NCBI GenBank assembly: GCA_033961575.1
Contig: CM066728.1
Coordinates: 179,357,678-179,421,677, forward strand
Length of the DNA: 64,000 nucleotides
Reading direction: 5' to 3'
Source: Aselliscus stoliczkanus
Lineage: Eukaryota; Chordata; Mammalia; Chiroptera; Hipposideridae
Shown piece by piece: positions 1 through 29,430 of this stretch (positions are counted from its first letter, which is position 1; each line of letters opens with the position of its first letter). The translations under genes were made by a program, and so were the position numbers. A model generated the notes under the pieces. That model was given only the letters and a program-made list of their open reading frames with translations, searched no databases and was not told where the DNA came from.

Positions 1-13352
<13,352 letters not shown>

Positions 13353-15915
13353 ACAGATTTGCTAGATTTCTGACACAAAGCTGGGGGAATAGGTTGTCTG
13401 GAAACATTCAAGGTGTGTTCCAAATGCCAAGAATTGGTGAACACTGAAATGAAAGAACTCTTGGGATAATATATAATGAAATGTAATTCATACTGAATCA
13501 TCTCACAATGTAAAAGACGACATTAAAATGCCCCCAGGGTTTATTGAAAATTTACAGCCTCTGCTGAAAACTGTTTGGATTTCTCAGTGTTTGTAGCTTG
13601 ATGAGAAACCATATTCCTCCTTGGCATTTTGTTTATATTTGAAGCTATAGGGTTTGGGGAATGGCAAATTAGTGTCAACTTGTCCAACCCCATAACAAAT
13701 GAAATATCTTACTTTTATAAGAGCAACTCTGTTTGTGTGTACATATGTGTGGCTGTGTAGGTATGTGTATATACAGCCATATATTTATTAAAATTTTTAG
13801 ATTGCGTGTTGCAATTTTCTGAAAGGGGTCTATTAAATGACTACTGTTCAAACTCATCTGTAGTCATTAATCTCAAAATTACCTGCAAGTCTGATGACAA
13901 CTGCCTTGCCTGACTTTAAATTTAATATATTTCTTCAGCCTTCAAATTGTGTATTATCTTCTTAATGGATTGTTATCTTGAATATCGTTACTTCCTTCCA
14001 TCTTCCCAATACCATGTTAATACACAACAGCTTTAAAATTGGAATGAACCAGTAGTTTATAAATGAAATTTAAATCAGCTTCATACGTCACAAAATTGGA
14101 ACATGCCTCAAATGCTTGTATATATTGTCTTTGGACCTGCGATTGTTCGGGCACAGTAGTAATTGGTTGCTATTGGTCACTTTTAAAAACCTGTGGGATG
14201 GATAAACTTGCACTGCAGTTTTATTCTTGTATAATAGATTTGTATGCTTATTTGTGCATTTGTAAATACTGTTTTGTGTTTTTTTTTTAGGATGAATCAA
14301 TTAAGTCTTAAAACCTTAAAGCTTCTTTTGTTGCCAGTAGGTTTAAGAAAATCATGACCTCCCAAAGCTGACATTTATCATGCCTTTTGTTAAAAACATC
14401 CCTTACCAGTAAGACTGCCTTAACTCTGCACGGCTTAAAAAGCCAGTGGTTGTGCGCTTTTATAGCAATTATACATGACTCAATCAGTTGATATGAAAAT
14501 TATTTGCAAGTAGTTAACACCATACCTGGTGTAATCTTTTACATGTTACTATACCACTTCCAACATTTCAGGGTTAATCTGACCTCTGTAGAACTCGTTT
14601 CAATTTATTGTGCAAGTGCTTAGTGGAAGAAATTGTCAGAAATTATGTACAATTCTCCTTACCTTAAAAATGGATCTTTTGCACTGTCTCAGAGTATATA
14701 TTTTTTGAAGACTTGGCACTAGTTTTAATGCTTAATAACTTATTGTCCCAACAGCAAGTTTGTAATTACACTTCCATATGAAAAAATTGAGGTTGAATGA
14801 AAGGAAAAAGTCCTTAAGTTTGCTGTCTTGCCTGTTACATTTTAAAAGCTCCTGAAATGTATAATTAATGCGAACCTTTTGTGATTTTTTTCTTACCAAA
14901 GCCATGTCCCACTAAAACCAAAAAAACAAAAGAAAAACTCAACCTATAATGATCCTTTTCCATATTTTGTGGGTTGATTATAGCATCGCTATATGGTTCA
15001 TCTTAAATCTGCCAGAATTGTTAGAATAGTCTAGGTCAGTCTTAATCTGTTCACTTTAGAGACTGCACTCAGAAAGCAGGGTGGTTCATATATTTTGTGT
15101 ATTAGAATCAACCATATACTGGCTAATAATGTAGAATTCTGGGCTATTATATATACCAGAGTTGCCTTTTGGCCTTGTTACCCCTTATAACTGACTATAT
15201 GTCAGTCCTTTTTGTTTTGGACATCTCTAAAGATGCTACATTTTCCCTTTTTACATTTTAAGTTCAACTTTGACTTACAGTGTCAATTGCCAATTGCAAC
15301 TTCATGTTATGTAACTAACAACCATGTATTAAGAGCAATAGGGATCTCTTACTGTTGACTAAGAATCTTGGTTCTCACAGTATGGTCCAGGGACTGGCCT
15401 TATTGGCCTCACATGGCAACTTATCTCTACATGCTAGAATTTGGAAATTTTACTAACCTGTGGTTAAAATATTTCAGCAAATAAGGAGCCCCTTTTCTTC
15501 ACTGTTAAAGCCTAATGTGCCTTCTTTTTAAGACCCTTTAAAGGTTAGTTCCAGCTGCAGTTACCACAGAAATTAGAAATGGCACATTAGAAAAAGTATA
15601 CTGCTTTCTCTTTGTGCATCCTTCATTGATGCGTTTCTTAAATAAATCTGGTCAACTCCTGCTCAGAATGTGACATAGAATAAAAGCATGAACAGTTCAC
15701 TGGAGTTGAAAAGCTGTCTGTTGGTAATGCAGTAAATTTGCACTGGTTTTTAAAACTTTGAGAACTGTTCCAAAATGGTATCCATTAACAGCTTTTAACA
15801 AGTTATCTTTTTTACATATGACAAATGTCCATCTTCGTAAGGACACTTTTCATGTACTGTGTATAGATCTTTAATAAAAACTGTATTCCTCAAAATAAAG
15901 TGTACAAAAGATTAA
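13353..15915 (+). other. DENND4C: DENND4C 3' untranslated region
   Basis: About 2.5 kb follows the stop without any recognisable interspersed repeat, in contrast to the introns upstream, which fits transcribed and constrained sequence. It is AT-rich with several ATTTA-like stretches. Two AATAAA signals lie at 15873-15878 and 15894-15899. I place the cleavage site about 15-20 bases after the second. The exact end is inferred. Confidence 0.7.
15873..15899 (+). terminator. DENND4C: Paired polyadenylation signals of DENND4C
   Basis: Two AATAAA hexamers, at 15873-15878 and 15894-15899, are followed by a T/G-containing stretch after 15920 that could serve as the downstream element. No other strong signal lies nearer the RPS6 end. 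Confidence 0.65.
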
Positions 15916-16170
15916 TAATAGCCCTCGTGATTTTTTCCTGAAATTGTTCTGTGCCTTTCGCTAAGCATCTTCCTGAGCCATCCACAAATTACAAGAGAAA
16001 CCCTGTCCTGGCCATCTCTTCCACTGCTAGCATGGTCCCAGTCTGTGTTAGGAGACTGTCACTTCCAAGGATCCCTTGCAGACTTGATCCATCATTAGAT
16101 TGCTGTACACAATACCCCCTTTTCTGTGACCTATTTATTTTTTACTAACAATGAAAAATTTACAGTAAGA
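15916..16170. other. Convergent intergenic gap between DENND4C and RPS6
   Basis: Only about 250 bases separate the inferred 3' ends of the two genes. The stretch holds no repeat I recognise and no open frame worth calling. Confidence 0.6.
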
Positions 16171-16189
16171 TGTGATGTCTGATCTTAAA

Positions 16190-16195
16190 TTTATT
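16190..16195 (-). terminator. RPS6: RPS6 polyadenylation signal
   Basis: AATAAA on the minus strand lies 20 bases after the TGA, giving the very short 3' UTR typical of ribosomal-protein mRNAs. Cleavage is expected near 16170-16178. Confidence 0.85.
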
Positions 16196-16214
16196 TGTTA
16201 CTCTTAGAAAAATC

Positions 16215-20722
<4,508 letters not shown>

Positions 20723-20764
20723 CTTGAAGCAGCCGACGGCCTCCGGGGCGCCACGAAAAAGAGG
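20723..20764 (-). promoter_or_regulatory. RPS6: RPS6 5' UTR with 5' TOP start
   Basis: Upstream of the ATG the minus strand reads a C/T-rich run CCTCTTTTTCGTGGC beginning near 20764. This is the terminal oligopyrimidine start that places ribosomal-protein mRNAs under mTOR/LARP1 translational control. The start site is inferred from this motif. Confidence 0.75.
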
Positions 20765-20900
20765 CCCAACTTCCGTTTCGCCCAGATCACATAGGCACTT
20801 CCAGTTCTCGCGAGATAGAGAAAAGACTGGGTTAGCAGAAGTGATCACGGGGAGGCGGCACTTCCGGCGGTGAGGCTCAGGAGGTTTTGTGAGATGTCGT
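20765..20900 (-). promoter_or_regulatory. RPS6: RPS6 core promoter with ETS sites and TCTCGCGAGA palindrome
   Basis: The palindrome TCTCGCGAGA lies at 20806-20815. ETS-type CTTCCG cores lie near 20770-20775 and at 20861-20867 (CTTCCGG). The surrounding sequence is CpG-rich with no TATA box. These motifs are typical of housekeeping and often bidirectional promoters. Confidence 0.65.
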
Positions 20901-21170
20901 CGGCGCTAGGCGCGTCATAGTCGCGCCAGTGGCAGTTTTAGTGTGGTCGCCAGGTTTACTTTTGAAGGTTAGACTCTGCCTTGCCTAATGTTTCCCGCGT
21001 TCCTCTAGTAGGTCAGCTGGGTCTTGGACACTCTTTTGATGCCACCAAAGAAGGATGGCGGGACCGGCGTTCAGTTCTCGTGGGCTCTCCTATATTTCAG
21101 ACTCCGTAGGAAGATTTCTGGAGCGTGTCTTGCCAGCCCTGGGTCCGGCGGTTCACAGCAAACACCCTGA
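20850..21170 (+). other. CpG-rich flank of the RPS6 promoter, possible divergent transcript
   Basis: CpG density stays high for about 200 bases on the side facing away from RPS6. A small frame at 21039-21170 starts MPPKKDGGTGVQFSWALL and stops after 43 codons. I recognise no protein in it. A divergent non-coding transcript is possible, but no splice structure or homology supports a gene. Confidence 0.25.
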
Positions 21171-22286
21171 AAACCTGATTTGTTTTTCGCTTCAATACTC
21201 AGTCATCCCATTGTCCTCCAACCTGCACTGTAGCCATTGATCTAGCACAGAATGACATCCGCAGCCACCCTGTTACGCTAGCCAGTAACCCCAGTTACCC
21301 CGAGTCCAGGACACCATCCCTGCCTTCCAAATGGTCTGCTTTCTGCATTGCTTCTGCGACCTTTTTAAAACACAAAATTATATCACTCCCTTGCGGAAAA
21401 TGCACCATTTATTTTTCACAGCAGTTAAATATAATACATTTCAAACTCCTTATCCTAGCCTTACAAGTTTTCCACAGTCCCAAACTTAACCTATTGCCAT
21501 TGGTTAATGACATGCACGTCTTGCAGGTGAGACATCCCTCCTACGAGATGCCTTTCCTGACTACACACTGCCTCAAATAGTATCCTCGTTCTCTAGTATG
21601 GCACTGTTTTCTTCTATGGTACTTAATCATGATACAAAAAAAAATGGGTTGTTTATGGCCTGTCCCTCTACTGGTGAAAAATTAAGCCAGGGCTCATGTT
21701 TTAACTACTATGGTTTACTCAGGATGTAGTAAAGTACATGGCACATAATAAGTAAGCGCTCAGTAAATATTTTCAAAGGATCATAACCCCAGCTCTAGTG
21801 TTAGTCTATCAGAATGTGGTAATATGGGAACAGCCAGCAGAGGGAGAATAAGTTTATGTATTATAGTAAATCTTGAATCAGCAACGATGCAACTCTTAAA
21901 CAGTACAGATAAATGTGGGAAAGATAGAGTGCATTTGATAATCCTCCAGAACATTTCTGGGAGAACAAGAGTGAGAACCCAAGGGATGTAACTGAAGCCC
22001 ACACTCTCAATCAATGCTCTGCAGGAAGGAAAATTTATTACCTACTACATAATTTTTTTGTCAAGAAAAAAAACTGCATTTCAAAGAAACAAAAATAATT
22101 TTTACTTTATTACATCCCATTTTCCACTCTAGTATCACAAAGTTTTGACTTTAGGCCTGCTTCACATTCAAAGTTGATAAATTCTGCTAAATCCTGTTTG
22201 ATCATCCGATGTTAAAATATAGAATGTTGGTGAAATGATGGATTTAAAGCCTGTGTATATAGTTTTTTTGTTGAGGTGAAATAAAC

Positions 22287-22288
<2 letters not shown>
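21171..22288. other. Intergenic sequence without a gene
   Basis: A weak MIR-like end is visible near 21700-21775 (GTACATGGCACATAATAAGT). Nothing else is recognisable. Confidence 0.4.

Positions 22289-22331
<43 letters not shown>
22289..22331. repeat. (TA)n microsatellite
   Basis: About 21 TA units abut the 3' end of the SINE that follows. Confidence 0.95.
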
Positions 22332-22334
<3 letters not shown>

Positions 22335-22752
22335 TTTTATTAGGGAATCGGGGGAGAGGAACAGCATTGGGGAATTGGGGAAGGGGAACAGACAAGCTGC
22401 TGTCCTTTTGTTATTCAGTCTAGTTGTGGAGGACGTCGCTTCACTGGCCCATGTTGGTATTATCATTGCGCTCTTGCTGGGTTAGGCAGTCACTCGCCAG
22501 CCATTGGATGGCCACTCATGGTGGCTCACAGCAGCTCATGAAAGCGCATGCCAGCTGCCTGCCAACCCCACTGCAGTCTATGCCGTTGCCGGCAACTCAA
22601 GGCAGACCAACTCCAGGTCGAGCTGTTGTTCACCATATTAGCTGTAGAGGGCGCAGCATCACTTGCCTGCATGTGGGATCCGAACTGGGCCCTGCTGCTC
22701 AGAGCTGGTGTCCCAAGTAAACTCTTAACCAATGCGCCACTGGGCTGGCCCT
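22332..22752 (-). mobile_element. Type A composite SINE, reversed
   Basis: It starts TTAGATTTTATTAGGGAATC and ends CCACTGGGCTGGCCC. CTAGTTGTGGAGGACGTCGC marks the type A unit. Confidence 0.85.
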
Positions 22753-22759
22753 GAAGTTA

Positions 22760-23400
22760 ATCATTTTAAGTGGACAATTCAGTGATATTTAGTACATTCA
22801 CAATATTGTGCAACTACCACCTCTATCTAGTTGTTCCAAAACATTTTCATCATCCCCAAAGGAAACTCTGTACCCATTAAGCAGTTGTTCCCCATTTGCC
22901 TCATCCACCAGCCTCTGGCAAGCACAATCTGTGTTCTGTCTCTATGGATTTACTTAGTCTGTATATTTTGTATATGGGATTATTTAATACATGACCTTTA
23001 TGTCTGGCTTCTACTGTTTCTGAAGTTCATCCATGTTGTACCAGCTCATTCTTTTTTATGATTGAATAATATTCCACTATGTGTAGTTCAGAATGTTTTT
23101 ATCCATTCATCCATTGATGAAATTTTAGGCTGTTCCCACCTTCTGACTGTTATGAACAGTGCTGGTATGTTTGAATACCACTGTTTTCAATTCTTTTGGG
23201 TATGTACCTAGGGGTGGAATTGCTGAGTCATATGGTAATTATGTGTTTAATTCCTAGAGGAATTGTTTTTACAGCAGCTGACTCATATTACTTTCCCACC
23301 AGCAATATATGAGGGCTCTAATTTCTCCACATCCTGGCCAACACTTATTTTGTTATTTACTTTCTTTTTAAATTGTAGCCATCCTAGTGAGTGTGAAGTG
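22760..23400 (-). mobile_element. Old L1 3' fragment, reversed
   Basis: ACAATATTGTGCAACTACCA, TTCATCCATGTTGTACC and TTGAATAATATTCCACTATG are complements of L1 3' sequence. Confidence 0.7.
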
Positions 23401-23410
23401 CTACCTCATT

Positions 23411-24600
23411 GTGGGTTTTAAAATTAGTTTCAGGTGTACAAAACAATGTATTAGTTAGACATTTCACCCCTCACAAAGTGATAACCCCCTCCCCCAATCT
23501 ATTGCTAGATATATACATCGTATATATCTATTACAATTCCATTGACTCTATTCCCTATGCTGTACTCCATATCCCGTGGCTATATATATATATTAAATTA
23601 TAGTTGACATTCAGTATTATTCAGCTTCAGCTTCAGGTGTACAGTGCAGTGGTCAGGCATCTACACCATCCATGAAGTGGTCTCCCTAACAAGACATGTG
23701 ACCATCTGATACCCTAAAAAATCTTTACAACATTATTGATTATATTCCCCAAACTGTCTTTCATATCCCTGTGGCAATATTGTAGTTACCAGTTTATGCT
23801 GTCTAATCCCTTCCCCTTCTCGATCATCCCCACCCCCCTCCTATCAGTTTTTTCCTCTATACCCCTGAGACTATTTCCATTTACTTTGCTCATTTATTTA
23901 GTTCTTTAGATTCTACATATAAGTGAGATCATATGGTACTTGTCTTTCTCCAACTGACTTATTTCACTTAGCATAATGTTCTCTAGGTCCATCCATATCA
24001 TTGCAAATGGTAAGATTTCATTCTTCTGTATAGCTGAGTAATACACCATTGTATAAATGTACCACAGTTTCTTAATTCAGTTGTCTACCAATGGGCATTT
24101 CGGTGGTTTCCAAGTCTTGGCTATTGTAAACAGTACTGCAATAAGCATAGGGGTGCATATATTTTTTTGAATTAGCATCTTGGGTTTCTCTGGATAGATG
24201 CCTAAGAGTGGAATTGCTGGGTCATACAGCAGTTCCATTTCCAGTTTTTTGATACCTCCATACTAATTTCCAAAGTGGCTGCACCAATCTGCAATCCCAC
24301 CAACAGTGCACCAGGGTCCCCTTTTCCCCACAGCCCTGCCAGCACTTGTTGTTTGTTGATTTACTGATGATAGCCATTCTGACCAGAGTGAGGTGGTATC
24401 TCATTGTGATTTGTATTTGTATTTCCCTAATGATTAATGATGTTCAACATCTTTTTATGTACTTGTTGACCATTTGTATATCTTTTTTGGAGAAATGTGT
24501 ATTCCAGTCCTTTGCCTTTTTTTTTTTAAGCTCTATTTATTTTTATTGAAGTAGTGGTAGTGAGTTGAACATGAGGCAAAGAATAATGGCTATAGGCAGC
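23411..24600 (-). mobile_element. L1 3' UTR and ORF2 end, reversed
   Basis: TTTCAGGTGTACAAAACAAT, CATATAAGTGAGATCATATG and CAGAGTGAGGTGGTATCTCA read as an L1 3' end followed by ORF2 on the minus strand. An overlapping minus-strand frame at 24222-24404 is an ORF2 remnant. Confidence 0.8.
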
Positions 24601-24609
24601 TTTCTTTTT

Positions 24610-25283
24610 TTTAATGCATTTTTTATTATGGTAAAAAACACGTAACATTTACCATCTTCACCAGTTTTAAGTATACGGTTCAGTAGTGTTAAGCATATTC
24701 ACATTGTTGTGAAACAGATCTCCAGAACTTCTTCAGCTTGCAAAACTAGAACCATATACCCATTAAAAATAGCTCCTCTTTCCCTCACTCCCAGTCTCTG
24801 GTAACCACCATTCTGCTTCCTGTTCCTATGAATTTGACTACTTTAGAAACTTCATATAAGTGGAATCATACAGTAGTTGTTTTTCTGTGATTGGCTGATT
24901 TCCCTAGCCCAGGGTCGGCAAACTTTTGAGAAGGAAGAGCCAATCCTGTCCCTCACAACAATATAAAAATTATTCAAGATCCATAACTATATTTTTATAA
25001 ATAAGGAAAAATTTAAAGTCCTTCAAAAATGTTATAAATGAAACTATGATAGCTTTATTTTCATTTTCAATTTTACTTCAGAGCCACATGTATGTACCCA
25101 AAGAGCCTCATGTGGCTCGTGAGCCACAGTTTGCCAATCCCTGCACTAGCCTAATGTCCTCAAGTTTCATCCATGTTGTAGCATGTAACAGGATTTCCTT
25201 CCTTTCTAAGGTTAAATAATATTCCATTATATCTAAATACCACATTTTGTTTATCCACTCATCTGTCGATGAACATTTCAGAC
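24610..25283 (-). mobile_element. Old L1 3' fragment, reversed, split by a hAT element
   Basis: ACGTAACATTTACCATCTTC, GTTCCTATGAATTTGACTAC and, after the insertion, TTTCATCCATGTTGTAGCAT are one L1 fragment. Confidence 0.75.
24910..25143. mobile_element. Non-autonomous hAT (Charlie-type) element
   Basis: Ends are CAGGGTCGGCAAACTTTTG and AGTTTGCCAATCCCTG, imperfect inverted repeats. An 8-bp duplication CCCTAGCC / CACTAGCC flanks it, the hAT signature. Confidence 0.85.
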
Positions 25284-25573
25284 CAGCCACAACATTGCCT
25301 TAAGCCAAAGCCTAATCCAGAAGAAAGCCCTAACTCTCTTCAATTTTGTGAAAGCTGAGAGAGGCGAGGAAGCTGCAGAAGAAAAGTTTGAAGTTGGCAG
25401 AAGTTGATTCCTGAGGTTTAAGGAAAGAAGCCATCCCATAACATAAAAGTGCAAGGTGAAGCCACAAGTGCTGATGGAGAAGCTGCAGCAAGTTCTCCAG
25501 GAGATCTAGCTCAGATCATTAATGAAAGTGGCTCCACTAAACAGCAGGTGTTCAATGTAGATGAAACAGCCTT

Positions 25574-26042
25574 CTTCTTCTTCTTTTTTTTTTTTTTTAA
25601 AGATTTTATTGGGGAATTGGGGGAGGAGAACAGCGTTGGGGAATCGGGGAAGGGGAACAGACAAGTTGCTGTCCTTTTGTTCTTCAGTCTAGTTGTGGAG
25701 GTCGTTGCTTCACTGGCCCATGTTGGTATCGTCATTGCGCTCTTCCCGGATGAGGCAGATCAGTTGCAGGCCTCTGGATGGTCGCTCACCACGGCTATTG
25801 GCAGCTTATGCTGGCTGCCGGCTGCTCACACTGGCTGCCAGCCACTCACTGCAGCCTATGGCAGCCCACTGCAGCAAGGGCTGTAGCCCACACCGTCGTC
25901 GCTGGGGCTCACACAGCCCAGCTCCAGGTGGAGCTGCCGTTAGCTATAGAGGGCAGTGTCACTGGCCCTCACGTGTGGGATCCGAACCGGGGCCTCTGGC
26001 ATCCCAAAACCAGCTCTTAACCAATGCGCCACTCGGCCAGCC
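25574..26042 (-). mobile_element. Type A composite SINE, reversed, inside the Tigger relic
   Basis: Perfect duplication TGAAACAGCCTT at 25562-25573 and 26043-26054. A (TTC)n/T run forms the tail complement. Confidence 0.92.
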
Positions 26043-26848
26043 TGAAACAGCCTTTTAATGGAAGAAGATGCCATCTAGGACTTTCATAGCTAGAGAGCAG
26101 TCAGTGCCTGGCTTCAAAGCTTCAAAGGGCAGACCCACTCTGTTGTTAGAGCCTAATGCAGATGGTGACTTTAAGTGGAAGCCAATGCTTATTTACCATT
26201 CCAAAAATCCTAGGGCCCTTAAGAATTATGCTAAATGTACTCTCCTGGTGCACTATAAATGGAATAATGCCTAAATTATAGCACATCTGTTACAACATGG
26301 TTTACTGAATATTTTAAGCCCATTGTTGAGGCCAACTGATCAGAAAAAAAGATTCATTTCAAAATATTACTGCTTATTGACAATGCACCTGGTCATTCAA
26401 GAACTCTGATGGAGATGTACATAAGGTTAATGGTGTTTTCATGAATGCTAACACATCCATACTGCAGCTCATAGATCAAAGAGTAATTTAAACTTTCAAG
26501 TCTTGTTATTTAATAAATATGTTTCATAAGACTATAGCTGCCATAGATAGTGATTCCTCTGATGTTATCTGAGCAAAATAAATTGAAAACCATCTGGAAA
26601 GGATTCACCATTCTAGATTCCATTAAGAACATTTGTGGGCCATAGGAAGAGGTCAAAATATTAGCACTAACAGGAGTTTGGAAGAAGCTGATTCCAACCC
26701 TCATGGATAACTTTGAGGGGTTCAAGGCTTCAGTGGAGGAGTAACTGCAGATGTGGTGGACATAGCAAAAGAACTAGAATTAGAACTAGGCTGAAGATGT
26801 GACTGAACTTCTGCAATCTCATGATAAAATGTTAAAATATGAGGAGTT

Positions 26849-27357
26849 TTTTTTTTCTTTTTCTTTCTTTGTCTTTTTTTTTTTTAAGATTTTTATTGGG
26901 GAATTGGGGGAGGGGAACAGCTAAGCTGTTGTCCTTTGATCTTAGTTGTGGAGGGTGCAGCTAGCTCAGCTCCAAGTCCAGTCACACAGCTCAGATCAAG
27001 GTGCTGTGTTCAATTAGTTGTGGGTGGGCGTAGCCACCATCCCATGTGGGAGTCAAACTGGCAGCCTTGTTAAGAGTGAGTGCTCAATCCCCTGAGCCAC
27101 CCAGGTGGCAGTTTAGCTCAAGGTGCGGCATTCAGTCTTAGTTGCTGGTGGGCATAGCCCACCATCTCGAACAGGCACACTTGTTAGGAGCATTTGCTTT
27201 CACCAGCTGAGCCATCCTGCCACCTGTTGGCAGCTCAGGGGTAGCTCAGCTCGAGCGCAGCATCATTGGCCCATGTGGGAATCAAACCGGCAACACTGTT
27301 GCTCAGAGCTTGCACTCTTTAGGAAGCTCTTAGCCAACTGAGCCACTCCACTGGCCC
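26849..27357 (-). mobile_element. Type B composite SINE, reversed, inside the Tigger relic
   Basis: It starts with T-rich sequence and AGATTTTTATTGGGGAATTG and ends CCACTCCACTGGCCC. Short duplication AGGAGTT flanks it. Confidence 0.85.
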
Positions 27358-27970
27358 AGGAGTTGCTTCTTATGGGTGAGGAAAGAAAGTGGTTTCTTGA
27401 GATGAAGTCTACTGGTGAAGATGTTGTGAAGATTGTTAAAATGACAACGAAGGATTTAGACTATTACATAAACATAGTTGATAAAGCAGAAGCAGGATTT
27501 GAGAGGATTGGCTTTAATTTTGGAAGTTCTACTCTGGGTAAAATGCTATCAAACAGGAGCAAAACATGCTACAGAGAAATCATAGGTGAAAGGAAGATTC
27601 AATCAATGCAAATTTCATTGTTGTCTTATTTTAAGAAATTGCCACAGCCACGCCAACCATCTGCAACCACCTCCCTAAGTAGTCAGCAGCCATCAACATT
27701 GAGCAAAAATACTCACCACCAGCAAAAAAGACTCGCTGAAGGCTCAGATAATGGTTCGCATTTTTTTCAACAATGAAATATTTTAAAATTAAGGTACACA
27801 CATTATTTTTTTAGATGCAATGTTATTGCACACTCAATTAGACTATGGTATAGTGGAAACATAATTTTTATATGCACTAGTAAATCCAAAATATCCATGT
27901 CACTCACTTTATTGTGATATTCACCTTATCGTGGAACCAAAACCACAGTATCTCTGAGGTATACCTGCCC

Positions 27971-28222
27971 TTTAAATCATCTCTGGATTTCTTATAATAC
28001 CTAGATGTCTTATAAAATACCATGTAAATAGTTGTTCTACTCTATTATTTAGGGAACAATGAAAGAAAAGTCTGTACATGTTCGGTACAGACACGGCCCT
28101 TGTAGGCCTAACTAAACTACATAGTACACACCAGCAACAACCTAACATTGTGTTTTGAATATTTTTGATCTGTGGTTAGTTGAATCTGTGGATGCAGAAC
28201 TCACAGATACAGAGGGCCGAGT
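27971..28222 (+). mobile_element. Tigger2/MER2-type 3' end
   Basis: AAATCATCTCTGGATTTCTT, AAGTCTGTACATGTTCGGTA and the end GATACAGAGGGCCGA follow the MER2-type consensus. The 5' half is absent, so Tigger1 may have inserted into or next to it. Confidence 0.7.
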
Positions 28223-28319
28223 ATATATTACATTTTGTGGGGGGGTTTTGTATCCTTTTATTTTTTTAAATATTTACAACATTTACATAGAAGTCAAATC
28301 TTTAGGAATACTCAAAGTG

Positions 28320-29430
28320 GTAATGTCAGTGAGATGGCCGAATAAAATGTCCCTTGCTCATACCCCCTGAGCTCCCCAACAATTGGCATCCACCCAGGGA
28401 CAGAAGTGCCTTTGTGGGAACTTTGGAATTCAGGTAGATTGTGAAACCGCTGTGCAGTCCAAGGCTGAGGAGAGCCATTTTAAGAAAGCATGTCCCCACT
28501 CAGGCGGCTGACTCGCCAACCACAGTGGAGGCTGCAGACCCAGAAACAGCTCTGTACCCTTGAGGACTCAGTGACAGCACCATTCGGCTTTGGTTCTGTC
28601 ACCAGCACCATGTGCTAGGGGACCAGAAGAAGTCACATCCACCTGAGCACTGGGTAAGAGGCACACAGACCTCCGTCCTGGCTGTGGAGCCTGAAGTAGC
28701 ACGTGAACTGGCTCTAGCCACTCCGCTCTGACCCGGGAGCCCCTGGTAGAAAGCCTCCCAAACTTGGTCAAACTAGATTTTGAAACGTTCCTGTAAGAGC
28801 TCCAGCCCAGCCCAGCTGCAGTTTGTGAACAGTCCTGCTGGCACAAGGATGGGCAAGAAACACTTCTCTGTGTCCTGGCAATCCTGAAAGGGCCCTGCAC
28901 TTAGCTCAGGCCTCTCAAGCCATGGCTATGGAGCAGTCCAGCTCACCCAGGGACCTGGTGAGGACATCCCAATCCAGGTCTCCACATCCAGATCTGAAGT
29001 CCTTAGTGTTGGCTGTGAAACCTGAAACAGGCCTGGGCTTCAGTTTTAGCCCTTCTCAGCCACAGTCCTGAGAAAATTTATTTTCTCAGAGCCAGTCCTG
29101 CCCACTCAGGGATCCATCCAATTACCAGGGCCTCCTAGGGACCTGGTGGGAGCTATTATACATCTACTTACCTGGTAATAGGCTCACTGTCTGAGGACCC
29201 TGCTGTGAGACCTGAAGTGAACCTTTGTCCCAGCACCACACTATAAAACACGGTACTGGAGGCAGTTCCATACTACCAAGGACCAGACAGGCTCCGTGCC
29301 AGCCCGAGCCCCTGTAACAAGCCCATCTACAATGGACCCCACTGCAGACCCAGCAACATCCTCATTACTGGCTCCAACCTAACAAGACTGTGATTCCAGA
29401 GCAATCCCATTAGCCTGGGGAACTAATAGA
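28320..29430 (+). other. Probable L1 5' region / unassigned repeat
   Basis: The sequence is cytosine-rich, has short recurring motifs (CCACTCAGG, GACCTGGTG, CCTGAAGT) and lies directly before an L1 3' end in the same orientation. This looks like an L1 5' UTR. No coding frame is convincing. Confidence 0.4.

Larger units (their letters stand above)
25284..27970 (+). mobile_element. Tigger1-type pogo transposon relic with two SINE insertions
   Basis: Pieces 25284-25573, 26043-26848 and 27358-27970 carry a decayed pogo-like transposase: [51 protein letters not shown] and, near the end, [17 protein letters not shown]. Stops and frameshifts break it. It ends GAGGTATACCTG, the Tigger1 terminal repeat. 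The 5' end is missing. Confidence 0.85.

Noticed and set aside
25449..25886. 145-codon open frame
   Set aside because: It runs from decayed Tigger sequence through a poly-T into a reversed SINE. Similar frames recur in the SINEs at 33467, 40358 and 45545, so it is repeat-derived.
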